Of a stretch of 64,000 bases of DNA, positions 51,039 to 59,736 are shown piece by piece. The position numbers were made by a program, and so were the translations under genes. Where the stretch lies: assembly GCA_049644285.1 (NCBI GenBank), contig JBARRP010000305.1, forward strand, positions 4,028-68,027. The letters run 5' to 3'. Position 1 is the stretch's first letter. Every line of letters begins with the position of its first letter. The DNA is from CAVRXT01 sp049644285 (GTDB lineage Bacteria; Acidobacteriota; Terriglobia; Acidiferrales; UBA7541). Under the pieces are notes generated by a model. It had not been told where the DNA came from. It searched no databases and was given only the letters and a program-made list of their open reading frames with translations.

Positions 51039-52520
51039 ATGACATGGCGGGAGAAAATGTCGAGACACGAGAAGATGCTCGCGTTGATTTTTTTGTTGAC
51101 CCTTCCTCTCATAAACCCGTGGGTTCGGGGCGACGGAGTAGGTTACTACGCCTACGCGCGTTCTCTCCTGATTGAGCACCGCCTCGATTTCGAAAAAGAC
51201 TGGCTGACCGCTAACGCGTCGTTCCGGATGGCCAAGCTGAACGAGCAAGGGCGCTTGAGACCCGAGGCATACACGCGCACAGGCCACCTCGATAATCATT
51301 TCACCGTGGGCCCCGCAATCCTGTGGGCTCCGTTCTTGATTGCCGCGCATTTGGGCGTCGTGTTGATCGACGCGCTCGGAGGACACATCCCTGCCAATGG
51401 CTTCTCCGGGCCGTATGTCACCGCCATGGCCATCGGCACTGCGGCCTATGGTTTCTTAGGACTGCTGATTTCCTACCGCTTGGCGCGAAAGTATTTTGAA
51501 GAGCGCTGGGCGTTCCTGGCGACGCTGGGAATCTGGTTCGCCAGCTCCTTGCCGGTGTATATGTATTTCAATCCCTCCTGGTCACATGCGCACTCGGTTT
51601 TCACGGTCGCCCTCTTTGTTTATTACTGGGACCGCACTCGAGGAAGCCGCACCACCCTGCAGTGGATCGCGCTCGGGCTGTGCGCCGGCCTGATGATCGA
51701 CGTCTATTATCCCAATTTTGTTTTCCTCGTCCTTCCAGGAATCGAATCGCTGGCTGCTTATCGGCGGGCCTTGCGCGCACCCGAAGGAGATGCTTCGAGT
51801 GCGAGGGGAATCTCTTCCGGGAATATCTTGTTTGGGCTTGCGGCGCTCGCGGCCTTTCTTCCGACGATCATCACGCGAAAGACTATCTATGGCAGCTACT
51901 TGAATTTCGGGGACTACCGCGGCGCGCCGTGGTCATGGACTGCGCCGGCGCACTGGAAGGTGCTGTTTTCTTCGGACCACGGACTGGTGAGCTGGACGCC
52001 GATCCTCGGCTTCGCGTTGCTCGGACTCTTTCTCTGGCTCAAATCGAACCAGATCATCGCGACTTACTTGATTGCGGCAGGCTTCGCTTTTTATTACTTG
52101 ATCGCGTGTTATCCCGATTGGGATGGCCTGTCGTCTTTCGGAAGCCGTTTCTTCGTTTCCTTGACTCCCATCTTCGTAGTAGGCCTCGCGGCGTTCTTCA
52201 CGGAATGGGCCCGAAGTTGGAAGTCCACCGTGGTGCGCGCAACCGCCTCGACGCTGACCGCTTTGTTCATTCTTTGGAACCTGGCCTTCATGTTCCAGTG
52301 GGGCACGCACATGATTCCAGTGCGCGGTCCGATTTCGTTTCGCGACCTGGCATATAACCAGGTGTTCGTCGTGCCTGCTCGAGTATCTGATTCTTTGAAA
52401 GAATATTTTACACGTCGGAAATCGCTGATGAATGACATCGAGCAAAGAGATATGAAACAACTGAGAGGACAACTCTCGAAGCAATCAGACCCGCGGTCGA
52501 AAGAGTCGGACATGCAATGA
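51039..52520 (+). CDS. GT39-like multi-pass membrane protein (putative glycosyltransferase)
   Basis: The start is set at ATG 51039; ATG 51057 is an alternative. The 493-residue protein has about 10 helices. After the first helix it has GDGVGYYAYARSLLIEHRLD, the acidic pattern seen after helix 1 of polyprenyl-phosphate-sugar-dependent GT-C enzymes. Later come TVGPAILWAPFLIAAHLG, YMYFNPSWSHAHSVFTVALF and YPDWDGLSSFGSRFFVSLTP. It probably uses a lipid-linked sugar on the periplasmic side, but no founding family member is recognised with certainty. The C-terminal 40 residues are charged. The 188 bases before it have no convincing gene. Confidence 0.65.
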   Translation: MTWREKMSRHEKMLALIFLLTLPLINPWVRGDGVGYYAYARSLLIEHRLDFEKDWLTANASFRMAKLNEQGRLRPEAYTRTGHLDNHFTVGPAILWAPFLIAAHLGVVLIDALGGHIPANGFSGPYVTAMAIGTAAYGFLGLLISYRLARKYFEERWAFLATLGIWFASSLPVYMYFNPSWSHAHSVFTVALFVYYWDRTRGSRTTLQWIALGLCAGLMIDVYYPNFVFLVLPGIESLAAYRRALRAPEGDASSARGISSGNILFGLAALAAFLPTIITRKTIYGSYLNFGDYRGAPWSWTAPAHWKVLFSSDHGLVSWTPILGFALLGLFLWLKSNQIIATYLIAAGFAFYYLIACYPDWDGLSSFGSRFFVSLTPIFVVGLAAFFTEWARSWKSTVVRATASTLTALFILWNLAFMFQWGTHMIPVRGPISFRDLAYNQVFVVPARVSDSLKEYFTRRKSLMNDIEQRDMKQLRGQLSKQSDPRSKESDMQ

Positions 52521-52650
52521 GCGCTGCCTATGCGCTCAGGCCTTGAGAGGATTGCCTCTCCTGTAACGTTTGCTGGTTTCAGCGTTTTCGTCGGGAAGAT
52601 GACGCACATTCTTCGGAAGCGATGAAGGAAACAGGGGCGCACATCTCCAA

Positions 52651-54168
52651 ATGAAAAGTACTGAGGTCAACGCCAACACTTTGGAAAAGCCGATCGTAAG
52701 TGTTTCCCAGAAGGAAAGACTCGGGGATCGAGTTTTTCAGAACACTGTCACTTTAATCGCTGGCCGAGGATTCGGGCTGGTTCTTTCCGGCGCAGCCTCA
52801 ATCCTTCTGGCTCGCTATCTTGGAACTAATCAATTGGGCGAGTACGGCGCGTTGTACGCTTACGTCGCACTTTACGGGTGGCTCGCGACGCTCGGGTTGG
52901 AGTCGATTCTGGCCCGCGAAGCGGCGAAGAATCGACAGCAGGCGGGCAGCGTTCTCGCTACGGGTGTTGTCCTCAGCGCGGGATTTTCCCTGGCGGCGAC
53001 GGCACTGGCCTTAGTTCTTGCTCCACACTTCGGCTATCGAGGCGAGCTGCGGCTGCTTCTCGCTTTTGCAGCCGTAGATCTGCTTATCCTGGCTCCTTTG
53101 CGCCTGCCGGGCATCGTCTTTCAGGTCGATCTGCGCCAGTGGTATAGCATTGGAATCGGGTTAGTCCGGCAGGTGCTGTGGCTGTTCGCGCTCGTCGTAG
53201 TCGCGTTCCTCAAAGCCGGCTTAACTTGGGTGATCGTCGTTAGGATGGTCTGTGGCATCTTCGAAGTTGCGCTGATTCTTCTCATCACGTATCAACGCGG
53301 ATTTCTTTTGCGACCGTGGCGGTTTCTGTCTGCTCAAGCGAAAGAATATGCCTCTTACGGCTTTCCGATCGCCGTGAGCGCGCTTGCGATCGGTATATAC
53401 CATCGGATCGATCAGGTGATGCTGCACAACATGGCCAGTGACCAGGTTCTAGGAGGGTATGTCGCCGCAGTAAATGTGACGGAGCTGTTTGGCCTGTTGC
53501 CGGTTGCACTGATGGGTTCGCTGTTCCCGATTCTGTCGCAGTGTGCCTTCGACGACGATCGGTTTCAGCACTACCTGCGACTCAGCTTTCGCTCGATGAT
53601 GGCGGTGGTCTTCGGAGCTTGCGCGATGATCTCTCCGCTGGCGAGGCCGGTCATACATCTACTCTACGGCGCCAAGTTCGCCGAGGCTGCTCCGCTGCTT
53701 GCCGTGCTGATCTGGTCGGAAGTCCCGGTGTTTTTCGGAGTCGTTATTTGGAATGGCATGGTCGCAAGGAATCTGCAGAACTATTTGCCTCTCTCCACCG
53801 GGGTCGGAGCCATTATGAACGTACTCCTAAATCTGTTCATGATCCCCCGCTGGGCGGCACTCGGAGCTGCATGGGCCACGAACATCAGCTACACGCTGGC
53901 AGCCGTCTTCTTGTTCCTTGTTTTTCGACGCACGCGCCCAATGGCGTGGGCGGGGCTTCGTACCGTGATCGCGCCCTGCTTGCTCGCGCTGCCCATCGCA
54001 GCAGTGTTCTCGATCCTGTCTTTGCCGATAGTGCTTGAGACTCCGATCATCGTTGCAGTCTATGGGCTGGGCGCGTGGGCGACAGGAGTCGTCCAGCAGG
54101 GAGAAATTAACGGAATCTTGCAGCTGATCGGGAGGAACTTTGCCTACGTCAAGTCCAATACGACGTGA
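52651..54168 (+). CDS. Oligosaccharide flippase (Wzx-like, MATE/MOP superfamily)
   Basis: This 505-residue protein with about 14 helices is a lipid-linked oligosaccharide flippase. Characteristic stretches are the N-terminal TLIAGRGFGLVLSGAASILL and ARYLGTNQLGEYGALYAYVA, the polar KEYASYGFPIAVSALAIGIY, and HRIDQVMLHNMASDQVLGGY. It would move the undecaprenyl-linked repeat unit across the inner membrane for the Wzy-like enzyme. Its 3' end overlaps the next methyltransferase start, and a diverged copy of this junction appears 970 bases downstream (55083-55139). Confidence 0.9.
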   Translation: MKSTEVNANTLEKPIVSVSQKERLGDRVFQNTVTLIAGRGFGLVLSGAASILLARYLGTNQLGEYGALYAYVALYGWLATLGLESILAREAAKNRQQAGSVLATGVVLSAGFSLAATALALVLAPHFGYRGELRLLLAFAAVDLLILAPLRLPGIVFQVDLRQWYSIGIGLVRQVLWLFALVVVAFLKAGLTWVIVVRMVCGIFEVALILLITYQRGFLLRPWRFLSAQAKEYASYGFPIAVSALAIGIYHRIDQVMLHNMASDQVLGGYVAAVNVTELFGLLPVALMGSLFPILSQCAFDDDRFQHYLRLSFRSMMAVVFGACAMISPLARPVIHLLYGAKFAEAAPLLAVLIWSEVPVFFGVVIWNGMVARNLQNYLPLSTGVGAIMNVLLNLFMIPRWAALGAAWATNISYTLAAVFLFLVFRRTRPMAWAGLRTVIAPCLLALPIAAVFSILSLPIVLETPIIVAVYGLGAWATGVVQQGEINGILQLIGRNFAYVKSNTT

Positions 54169-55060
54169 GCGGCTGCGTAGAAGGAAGCGGGGCGATAAGC
54201 GCACAGTCGGCGACTCGACGGAATACCGTGGGCAGAGTCGAGGAACTCGTGCACACACAACTTGTGACAAGCACGAACTAAAAGAGCGACTCCGAGCTTT
54301 TTGGAACGCCCAGCAGCGCTATTGGGACATTACTTCTGCCGGGGAATGCGTGAAGTCTGTTTTCCGGCAAAGGGCGACCTCTTTTGTGCCCACCGATGCT
54401 TCCGTTCTCGACATCGCGTGCGGTACTGCCGCGAACTCGCTCTGGCTGAGAGATCGATGCCGGTATTTCGGAATAGACCTATCGACCAGCGCCCTCCAGA
54501 AATCTATACACCCCTCGCTCCGACTCGCATGCGGAGACGCAGGCCAATTGCCCTTTCGCGAAGAATCGTTTGACGCAGTCATTGCGAGTTATGTTCTCGA
54601 GCATGCAGTGGAGCCTGTTGAAACGCTTCAAGAGATGTGCCGCGTGGCTCGTCCCGGAGGAACGATTGTGCTCGTGGGGCCGGCATGGGATTTTCCGTTT
54701 TGGTACCCGAATTCGCTCCGCAGTAAGGGCCACGACCGCTGGTGGCGACTACGGTATGCGCTCAGCCGCTCGTTGGGACAGTTGTGTGGTTGGTGCTTTG
54801 GTGAGTTCCCTTTTGCTGGCGTCGATGAGCCCGATGCTTTTCACTCAGACTTCGTTTGCGATTCGGATGCCGTGTACATCGTCTGGACGTACGAGGTGAT
54901 TCGGATAATGAAGCGGTGGGGCCATAAGCTCGTCCATTGGGAGGTGGATGACCGATTGCTCGGCACGGCCCCCGCTGTCCGCTGCTTGAAGCGCCTCCTT
55001 CTGTTGCTCCCGGTATACCGTTATGCCGGAAGCTGCGTGCTACTCGTTTTCAAAAAATGA
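54140..55060 (+). CDS. Class I SAM-dependent methyltransferase
   Basis: The start is TTG 54140 inside the flippase 3' end, with GGAGG 4 bases upstream; it is the only start before the conserved core. The 306-residue product has a basic N-terminal extension (about 1-45), then motif I VLDIACGTAANSLWL, motif II GIDLSTSALQKS and LPFREESFDAVIASYVLEHA. The C-terminal half, with WDFPFWYPNSLRS, has no assigned role. The N-terminal residues MPTSSP are shared with the next methyltransferase because both begin in copies of the same junction. A later start would remove only the basic segment. Confidence 0.8.
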   Translation: MPTSSPIRRERLRRRKRGDKRTVGDSTEYRGQSRGTRAHTTCDKHELKERLRAFWNAQQRYWDITSAGECVKSVFRQRATSFVPTDASVLDIACGTAANSLWLRDRCRYFGIDLSTSALQKSIHPSLRLACGDAGQLPFREESFDAVIASYVLEHAVEPVETLQEMCRVARPGGTIVLVGPAWDFPFWYPNSLRSKGHDRWWRLRYALSRSLGQLCGWCFGEFPFAGVDEPDAFHSDFVCDSDAVYIVWTYEVIRIMKRWGHKLVHWEVDDRLLGTAPAVRCLKRLLLLLPVYRYAGSCVLLVFKK

Positions 55061-55082
55061 CTATTGTCTTTAGAGAATTGAC

Positions 55083-55139
55083 CGAATCTTCCAGCTGATG
55101 GGGAGAAGCTTTGCCTACGTCCGCTCCAATGTTGCCTGA
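55083..55139 (+). pseudogene. Remnant of a second flippase 3' end (18 codons)
   Basis: The frame reads RIFQLMGRSFAYVRSNVA and a stop. The intact flippase ends GILQLIGRNFAYVKSNTT and a stop (54112-54168). The nucleotide match includes the Shine-Dalgarno and the TTG start of the following methyltransferase, so it is the gene junction that was duplicated. The body of the second flippase is missing. Confidence 0.85.
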
Positions 55140-55893
55140 GGAAATCGCGTGCCAAGAACATCGCGATTACTATGCCCGGGGTGGTTACGACGAGGGGCGC
55201 TTTCGTTGGACGATCCATACGTTTCTCCCGGGATGCCGCAGGAAAAGGATCCTCGAAATCGGCTGTGGCGACGGAAGGCTTCTCTCTCTTCTTCAGCCGG
55301 AGAATGAGGTCTACGGGATTGATGCGGCTGAGACAGGCGTGAAAAAATGCGCGGATAAATGTATCGAGGCCTTCTGTTTGGACGTCAGTAGCCAACCGCT
55401 GCCCTTTCCCTCCGACTATTTCGACGTGGTCATAATCCTCGAAACCCTCGAGCATTTGATGAATCCTTATTACGCGCTGCTCGAGATTCGTCGCGTGCTA
55501 AGAGAAAATGCCACATTGATTTGCAGCGTGCCCAACCCTTGGACGGGACATCCGTATTTGTATCCCGGTCTTTTCGAGTTTTCGAATTTCAAGAAATTCC
55601 TGAGTCAGTGCGGTTTACGGATCGTGCGAGTCGAGCCCTGGGAATGGGCTCCCAGAGAAACGATCATGCCGCGTCCCCTCCGGCAAATCGGTATTCTCAG
55701 AAGCCGGTACGTGGCTGGCGCAGCGCGACGCGTTGTCGAAAGAATATGGCGGGCCAGCGGGCGCTTCCCTTGGTTTTGCTACTGGCTGTGGACATTTCAG
55801 TGCGTGAACGAGAACAAGAACGATGGAACGCCGTTGAATAAACAAGCATCGCATACCAAGCCGGGGGCGGGGACGAGTGGCTGTCGTCCTTGA
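55111..55893 (+). CDS. Class I SAM-dependent methyltransferase
   Basis: This 260-residue SAM methyltransferase has motif I ILEIGCGDGRLLSLL, VYGIDAAETGVKKCADK, LPFPSDYFDVVIILETLEHL and RVLRENATLICSVPNPW. The TTG at 55111 lies in the duplicated flippase/methyltransferase junction and has a GGGGAG-type Shine-Dalgarno; ATG 55129 (MLPEEIACQEH) is an alternative. Its sequence is not close to the preceding methyltransferase, so only the junction was copied. It probably acts on a sugar or lipid-linked precursor. It ends 3 bases before the next gene. Confidence 0.85.
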   Translation: MPTSAPMLPEEIACQEHRDYYARGGYDEGRFRWTIHTFLPGCRRKRILEIGCGDGRLLSLLQPENEVYGIDAAETGVKKCADKCIEAFCLDVSSQPLPFPSDYFDVVIILETLEHLMNPYYALLEIRRVLRENATLICSVPNPWTGHPYLYPGLFEFSNFKKFLSQCGLRIVRVEPWEWAPRETIMPRPLRQIGILRSRYVAGAARRVVERIWRASGRFPWFCYWLWTFQCVNENKNDGTPLNKQASHTKPGAGTSGCRP

Positions 55894-55896
55894 ACT

Positions 55897-57024
55897 GTGA
55901 ACATACTCTTTCTATGTCGAAGGAAAGACCTGAAATTGACCCAACGAGGCTTCGCTCGCGCGTTCGAGCAGCGTGGAGTCAGCTCGCTTTGTGTCGACGA
56001 GTGCGTTCCGTTGAATGTCGATCTCCGGCGGATTCTCGCGAGATGTCCGGCTCAGCCCTCGGTGATTCTCCAGCCCGAATCGGAACTTTTATTGATGCCC
56101 TGGGGGTTGGCGGAGGTCGATGTTCCCACCGTGTGCTTTCAGATCGATACCTACGCTTACACGCGGCCCCGGATCCGCTGGTCCATGCTTTTTGACCATC
56201 CGATCGTGTTCCATCCGGGCTATGAGGAGAAATTTCGAACAGCCGGTCATCCTGGTGTTTTCACCGTGTTCCATGCTGTCGAACGCGATGTTTTCGACAA
56301 ACCCGAAGAGACTCGGATTCTGGACGTTGGTTTCGTCGGCAAAATGTTCGCGAGTTTTCAGCAAAGCAGGCAGCGGGTTTTGGTCGATCTCTCACGCTGC
56401 TTTCAGATGAACGACTGGCGTAGATTCTATTCTTACGAAGAAATGGCGCAGGTCTATCGCTGCTCTAAGGTCGTTGTAAACGTAGCGCGTGACGATTTCC
56501 CGCAGGACGCGAACATGCGGGCGTTTGAAGCAATGGCTGCAGGCGCGCTGTTGATCACTCGGGTTCCCAGCGAACTGACGCAAATCGGTTTTAAAGAGGG
56601 CACCCATTTTATTGGTTATGAAGACGAGCGGACGATTGTGGATTTGGTCGGTCAATATCAGGCTAACGAGAGGGCTCGACGCCGCATTGCCGAAGCCGCT
56701 CGCGAAAAGGTTTTCCGCGAGCATACCTACGATTGTCGCGTGGATGCGTTACTCCAGATGCTGGAGGAAAACGCCGGCAAGCTCTGCGCACCAGCGCGAG
56801 GTTGGTCGGAGGAACGCATCCGGCTGACCTATCTGGACTTTTACTCAGCCCATTTTCTAATGGGCTGCGCCCACCACGAGCTTCGGTGCATCGCGAGTCG
56901 CAGTTTCCGAAGTGCAACGGCAGGAGCCTATTTCATCGCGCGCGCGCGGGCAATCCAGTCTCGGGGTTGGCTAATGGCGCGCTTGCCCGGTGTGCAGAGC
57001 CGCGCATCGGCAGGTATATCGTGA
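55897..57024 (+). CDS. CgeB-like glycosyltransferase family protein
   Basis: The GTG start at 55897 begins NILFLCRRKDLKLTQRGFAR. The 375-residue protein resembles the CgeB/DUF3880-type GT-B enzymes: DVPTVCFQIDTYAYTRPRIR and FDHPIVFHPGYEEKF in the N-terminal half, VGFVGKMFASF, then the donor-domain motif DANMRAFEAMAAGALLITRV. The C-terminus after about residue 300 has WSEERIRLTYLDFYSAHFLM. Its specificity is unknown. The stop overlaps a 21-codon frame as GTGA. Confidence 0.75.
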   Translation: MNILFLCRRKDLKLTQRGFARAFEQRGVSSLCVDECVPLNVDLRRILARCPAQPSVILQPESELLLMPWGLAEVDVPTVCFQIDTYAYTRPRIRWSMLFDHPIVFHPGYEEKFRTAGHPGVFTVFHAVERDVFDKPEETRILDVGFVGKMFASFQQSRQRVLVDLSRCFQMNDWRRFYSYEEMAQVYRCSKVVVNVARDDFPQDANMRAFEAMAAGALLITRVPSELTQIGFKEGTHFIGYEDERTIVDLVGQYQANERARRRIAEAAREKVFREHTYDCRVDALLQMLEENAGKLCAPARGWSEERIRLTYLDFYSAHFLMGCAHHELRCIASRSFRSATAGAYFIARARAIQSRGWLMARLPGVQSRASAGIS

Positions 57025-57086
57025 ACCGGCGCGTCTGTATTTTGGCGTCCTGGCTGCCAACTGGTAGCACGGAGGGTCAGGCGTGA
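57021..57086 (+). pseudogene. 21-codon stub resembling a GT4 N-terminus
   Basis: A GTG at 57021 overlaps the stop of the preceding gene, and its own stop overlaps the GTG of the next gene (GTGA at both ends). The peptide starts MNRRVCILASWLPTGSTEG, like the beta-1/loop of GT4 enzymes (compare RVFILALNPPETPGG of the next gene). It is either a remnant of a deleted glycosyltransferase gene or a coupling frame. It lacks a full domain. Confidence 0.5.
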
Positions 57087-58186
57087 AGGGGCGCGTCTTC
57101 ATTCTCGCCCTGAACCCTCCCGAGACCCCCGGGGGAGTTGAGCACTTTGTTCGGGAGCTCAGCGGATGCTTGGAAGCCAAGGGTTATTCCGTCGAGTTAT
57201 TTCACTGGAGAAACTCTTTGCCACTCTGGGTTGCAAGGCTGCCGGGCAAGATCGGTCGAAAAATCTCGAATTCCCTACAGGGATGGTTTATCGGCAGGCG
57301 GGTGGAGGCCCAGTTGGGACGGGATGTCGTCGCTGTCATTTCCAACAGCAACGTCGGTTATTACCCGCTTCGACGGTATTCTGATCACCTGAAACTGATC
57401 CATGTCTACCACGGAACCTACCGCGGCCAGGCGCAAGCGATTCGGCCATTCATTAGCTACTTGGGCTACCTGTATCTGACATGGTGGGATTCCATGGTGC
57501 TCGAGCGTCTGAGCGGGCGCGGAAAAACTGTGTTGTGCTGTTCCGATCCGGTCCGGGATGAGGTTGCCAACTTCTTCGGGTATCAAGGTGCGACCTCGTG
57601 GTATCCCATCGATCTGGATCGATTCCGCCCGCATGATCAGACGGAGTGCCGGCGTGTTCTTGGGACCCCGGAAGGTACGCCGGTGGGCCTCTTCGTTGGC
57701 AACTTGTCTCCCATGAAGAACTTTCCGATGGTTCGAGCGCTGATTGATGCATTTCCGCAAGTGCAGTGGGTGCTGGCGCTGCGCGGGGAAGTTCCGCAGG
57801 ATCTTTCCGAGCGGCCGGGCCTCAAAATATTTCAAAACGCGACGCCAGACCAGCTTCCACTTTTGTACAGCGCAGCTACCTTTTCGCTATGCCCTTCTCG
57901 CTACGATCCCTTTCCGTATGTCGTTCCCGAGTCGCTGGCCTGTGGGACTCCCGTGATCGCAGCGCCACATGGCTCCAGTCGGTTCTTTCTTACGGATCCA
58001 CCGCTGGATCGGTTGCTACTGCCGGATGCGGATGCCAAGGAGGCCTTCATAGCCGCCATTCGCGAGGTTCTGAACGATCCGGAGACCTACCGGCAAGCCG
58101 TCTTCGAGCAAGTTCGACCAAAGTTGGTCGAGACCATGGCGCCCGAAAATTGGTGGCGCCGATTTTGCGAGGTGACGGGACTATGA
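57083..58186 (+). CDS. Glycosyltransferase family 4
   Basis: The GTG start gives 367 residues with RVFILALNPPETPGGVEHFV, the Gly-rich acceptor loop. The donor domain has PVGLFVGNLSPMKNFPMVRA and the E-x7-E-like segment SRYDPFPYVVPESLACGTPV, the same D-P-x-P-x3-P-E pattern as the GT4 enzyme at 61657. Its stop overlaps the FkbM gene as ATGA. It belongs to the plus arm of the locus. Confidence 0.9.
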   Translation: MKGRVFILALNPPETPGGVEHFVRELSGCLEAKGYSVELFHWRNSLPLWVARLPGKIGRKISNSLQGWFIGRRVEAQLGRDVVAVISNSNVGYYPLRRYSDHLKLIHVYHGTYRGQAQAIRPFISYLGYLYLTWWDSMVLERLSGRGKTVLCCSDPVRDEVANFFGYQGATSWYPIDLDRFRPHDQTECRRVLGTPEGTPVGLFVGNLSPMKNFPMVRALIDAFPQVQWVLALRGEVPQDLSERPGLKIFQNATPDQLPLLYSAATFSLCPSRYDPFPYVVPESLACGTPVIAAPHGSSRFFLTDPPLDRLLLPDADAKEAFIAAIREVLNDPETYRQAVFEQVRPKLVETMAPENWWRRFCEVTGL

Positions 58187-58986
58187 GGGAAGAGCTGTGG
58201 TGGAAATTGCACCAGTCATCTGTGCTGCGCGCACTCTACAATCAGCCTTTCCTGGCCCCGGCGATGAAAAAGGCCAGCCTGATGCTCCTGCCCTCCCGCA
58301 CCGAGCGAGTCTTGGAGGTGAAGAACGGCCTCGGCAAAGGACTCCTCTTCGAAGTGAATCCCCGCTGGGAATTCGATTTGTGGCAAGGCACCTACGAGCC
58401 TGGCGTTCAAAGCATTGCGGAGGACTATTTCAGGGCTGGCAAGACCTATTACGACGTAGGCGGTGGGATCGGCTTTTATAGCCTTGTGGCCGCGCGATTC
58501 GGAGCTCAGGTGTTTACCTTCGAGCCGGATCCCGAAAACTTCGCCAGCATTCAGCGCCACGCCAAGAGGAACAATTTGGATGGAAAATTCATGGTCATGC
58601 AGCTCGCCGCCTATTCCCATACGGGAAGCCTTCGGATGCAGCGGTCAGCGAGGGACGATGGACACGGACAATCAAAAGCAACATTCGATGGCCCGGCTGT
58701 TGGCTTTGAGGCGCGCTGTACGACACTGGACGATTTCGCGCACAACCATCCTATTCCCGACCTAATCAAGATTGACGTGGAAGGTGCTGAGACGGAGGTC
58801 GTCAAGGGGTGCCATTGGCTGCTAGGCGAAGTCCGCCCTCCGCTGCTGTGTGAGGTGCATGACCCGGACAACTCGGCAAGTGTTAAGGGCTTGTTGACGA
58901 GCCATGGCTACCGCTGGGAATGGCTTGACGACCCGAGGTCTCCTCCCAGCCGACTCTTCGCGACTCCAGCCTCAAACATTCTGTAA
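58183..58986 (+). CDS. FkbM family methyltransferase
   Basis: The 267-residue product has the FkbM signatures: YYDVGGGIGFYSLVAARFGA (SAM motif I), VFTFEPDPENFASIQRHAK and the closing IPDLIKIDVEGAETEVVKG, with LLCEVHDPDN following. The family O-methylates sugars and polyketides. The start ATG 58183 overlaps the previous stop. It is a paralogue of the FkbM gene at 59702: both contain LIKIDVEGAE/FLKIDVEGAE and LLCEVHD. A 35-45 residue helical N-terminus precedes the SAM domain. Confidence 0.9.
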   Translation: MREELWWKLHQSSVLRALYNQPFLAPAMKKASLMLLPSRTERVLEVKNGLGKGLLFEVNPRWEFDLWQGTYEPGVQSIAEDYFRAGKTYYDVGGGIGFYSLVAARFGAQVFTFEPDPENFASIQRHAKRNNLDGKFMVMQLAAYSHTGSLRMQRSARDDGHGQSKATFDGPAVGFEARCTTLDDFAHNHPIPDLIKIDVEGAETEVVKGCHWLLGEVRPPLLCEVHDPDNSASVKGLLTSHGYRWEWLDDPRSPPSRLFATPASNIL

Positions 58987-59025
58987 TGCTTGGCTGAGGA
59001 GAAGGAACGTCTCGGGGACACAAAA

Positions 59026-59736
59026 ATGAATCTTGAGACAACGACAAATGCCGGGCTGCAGGAATTCGTCTTAGGCACGGTTCTTAAGCGATACCCCAAG
59101 TCGGGAGAAAGAGCCATCGACTTGGGCGCCGGAACTGGACGATTCGCGCTGCTGCTTCATCGAATGGGTTGGGACGTAATCGGTGCTGACAAGGATTCCG
59201 AAGCTTTCAGGGCCCCTATCCCTTTCGTCAAGGTCGACCTAGATGCGCCCTGCTTTGACCGGGAGTTGGGCCAAAGCGGCTTCTCTCTTGTGACGGCAAT
59301 AGAGGTGATCGAGCACATGGAGAGCCCAATCGGTTTCCTCCGGAACTCATGCCGGCTGCTTAAACCTGGGGGAGTGATGGTCTTCACCACCCCCAATGTC
59401 GACAGCGTCCCCGCCCGAATCAAGTTCCTTCTGACGGACAAGATCAGGATGATGGATGACATGAGCGAACCCACTCATATCTCCCCAGTCTTTTGGGACC
59501 TACTCGTGCGCCAGCTCCTGCCCCGCTCGGGTCTTGAGCTAGTGCAACATCGCCTTTTTCCCGAACGGGGCTTCCAATTGACCCGCCGCCGCTTTTCGGT
59601 CCCGGTCCGCATGCTAGCGGGGTTCTTCGGAGGCGAGTGCGTCCACGGCGATAATCACGTGATTGTCGTCCGACCTCGTTGCGATCGCTCGACAACATTA
59701 GATGATTGCACAGTTCAGGCAAGCACCCACGGCTAG
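59026..59736 (+). CDS. Class I SAM-dependent methyltransferase
   Basis: The start is set at ATG 59026 (NLETTTNAGLQEFVLGTVLK); a TTG at 58990 would add 12 residues. The 236-residue SAM enzyme has motif I AIDLGAGTGRFALLL, VIGADKDSEAF, FSLVTAIEVIEHMESPIGFL and LLKPGGVMVFTTPNVDSVPA. It is of the Methyltransf_23 type, sharing NVDSVPARIKF with proteins from polysaccharide loci. Its 3' end overlaps the next gene by 35 bases. Confidence 0.85.
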   Translation: MNLETTTNAGLQEFVLGTVLKRYPKSGERAIDLGAGTGRFALLLHRMGWDVIGADKDSEAFRAPIPFVKVDLDAPCFDRELGQSGFSLVTAIEVIEHMESPIGFLRNSCRLLKPGGVMVFTTPNVDSVPARIKFLLTDKIRMMDDMSEPTHISPVFWDLLVRQLLPRSGLELVQHRLFPERGFQLTRRRFSVPVRMLAGFFGGECVHGDNHVIVVRPRCDRSTTLDDCTVQASTHG

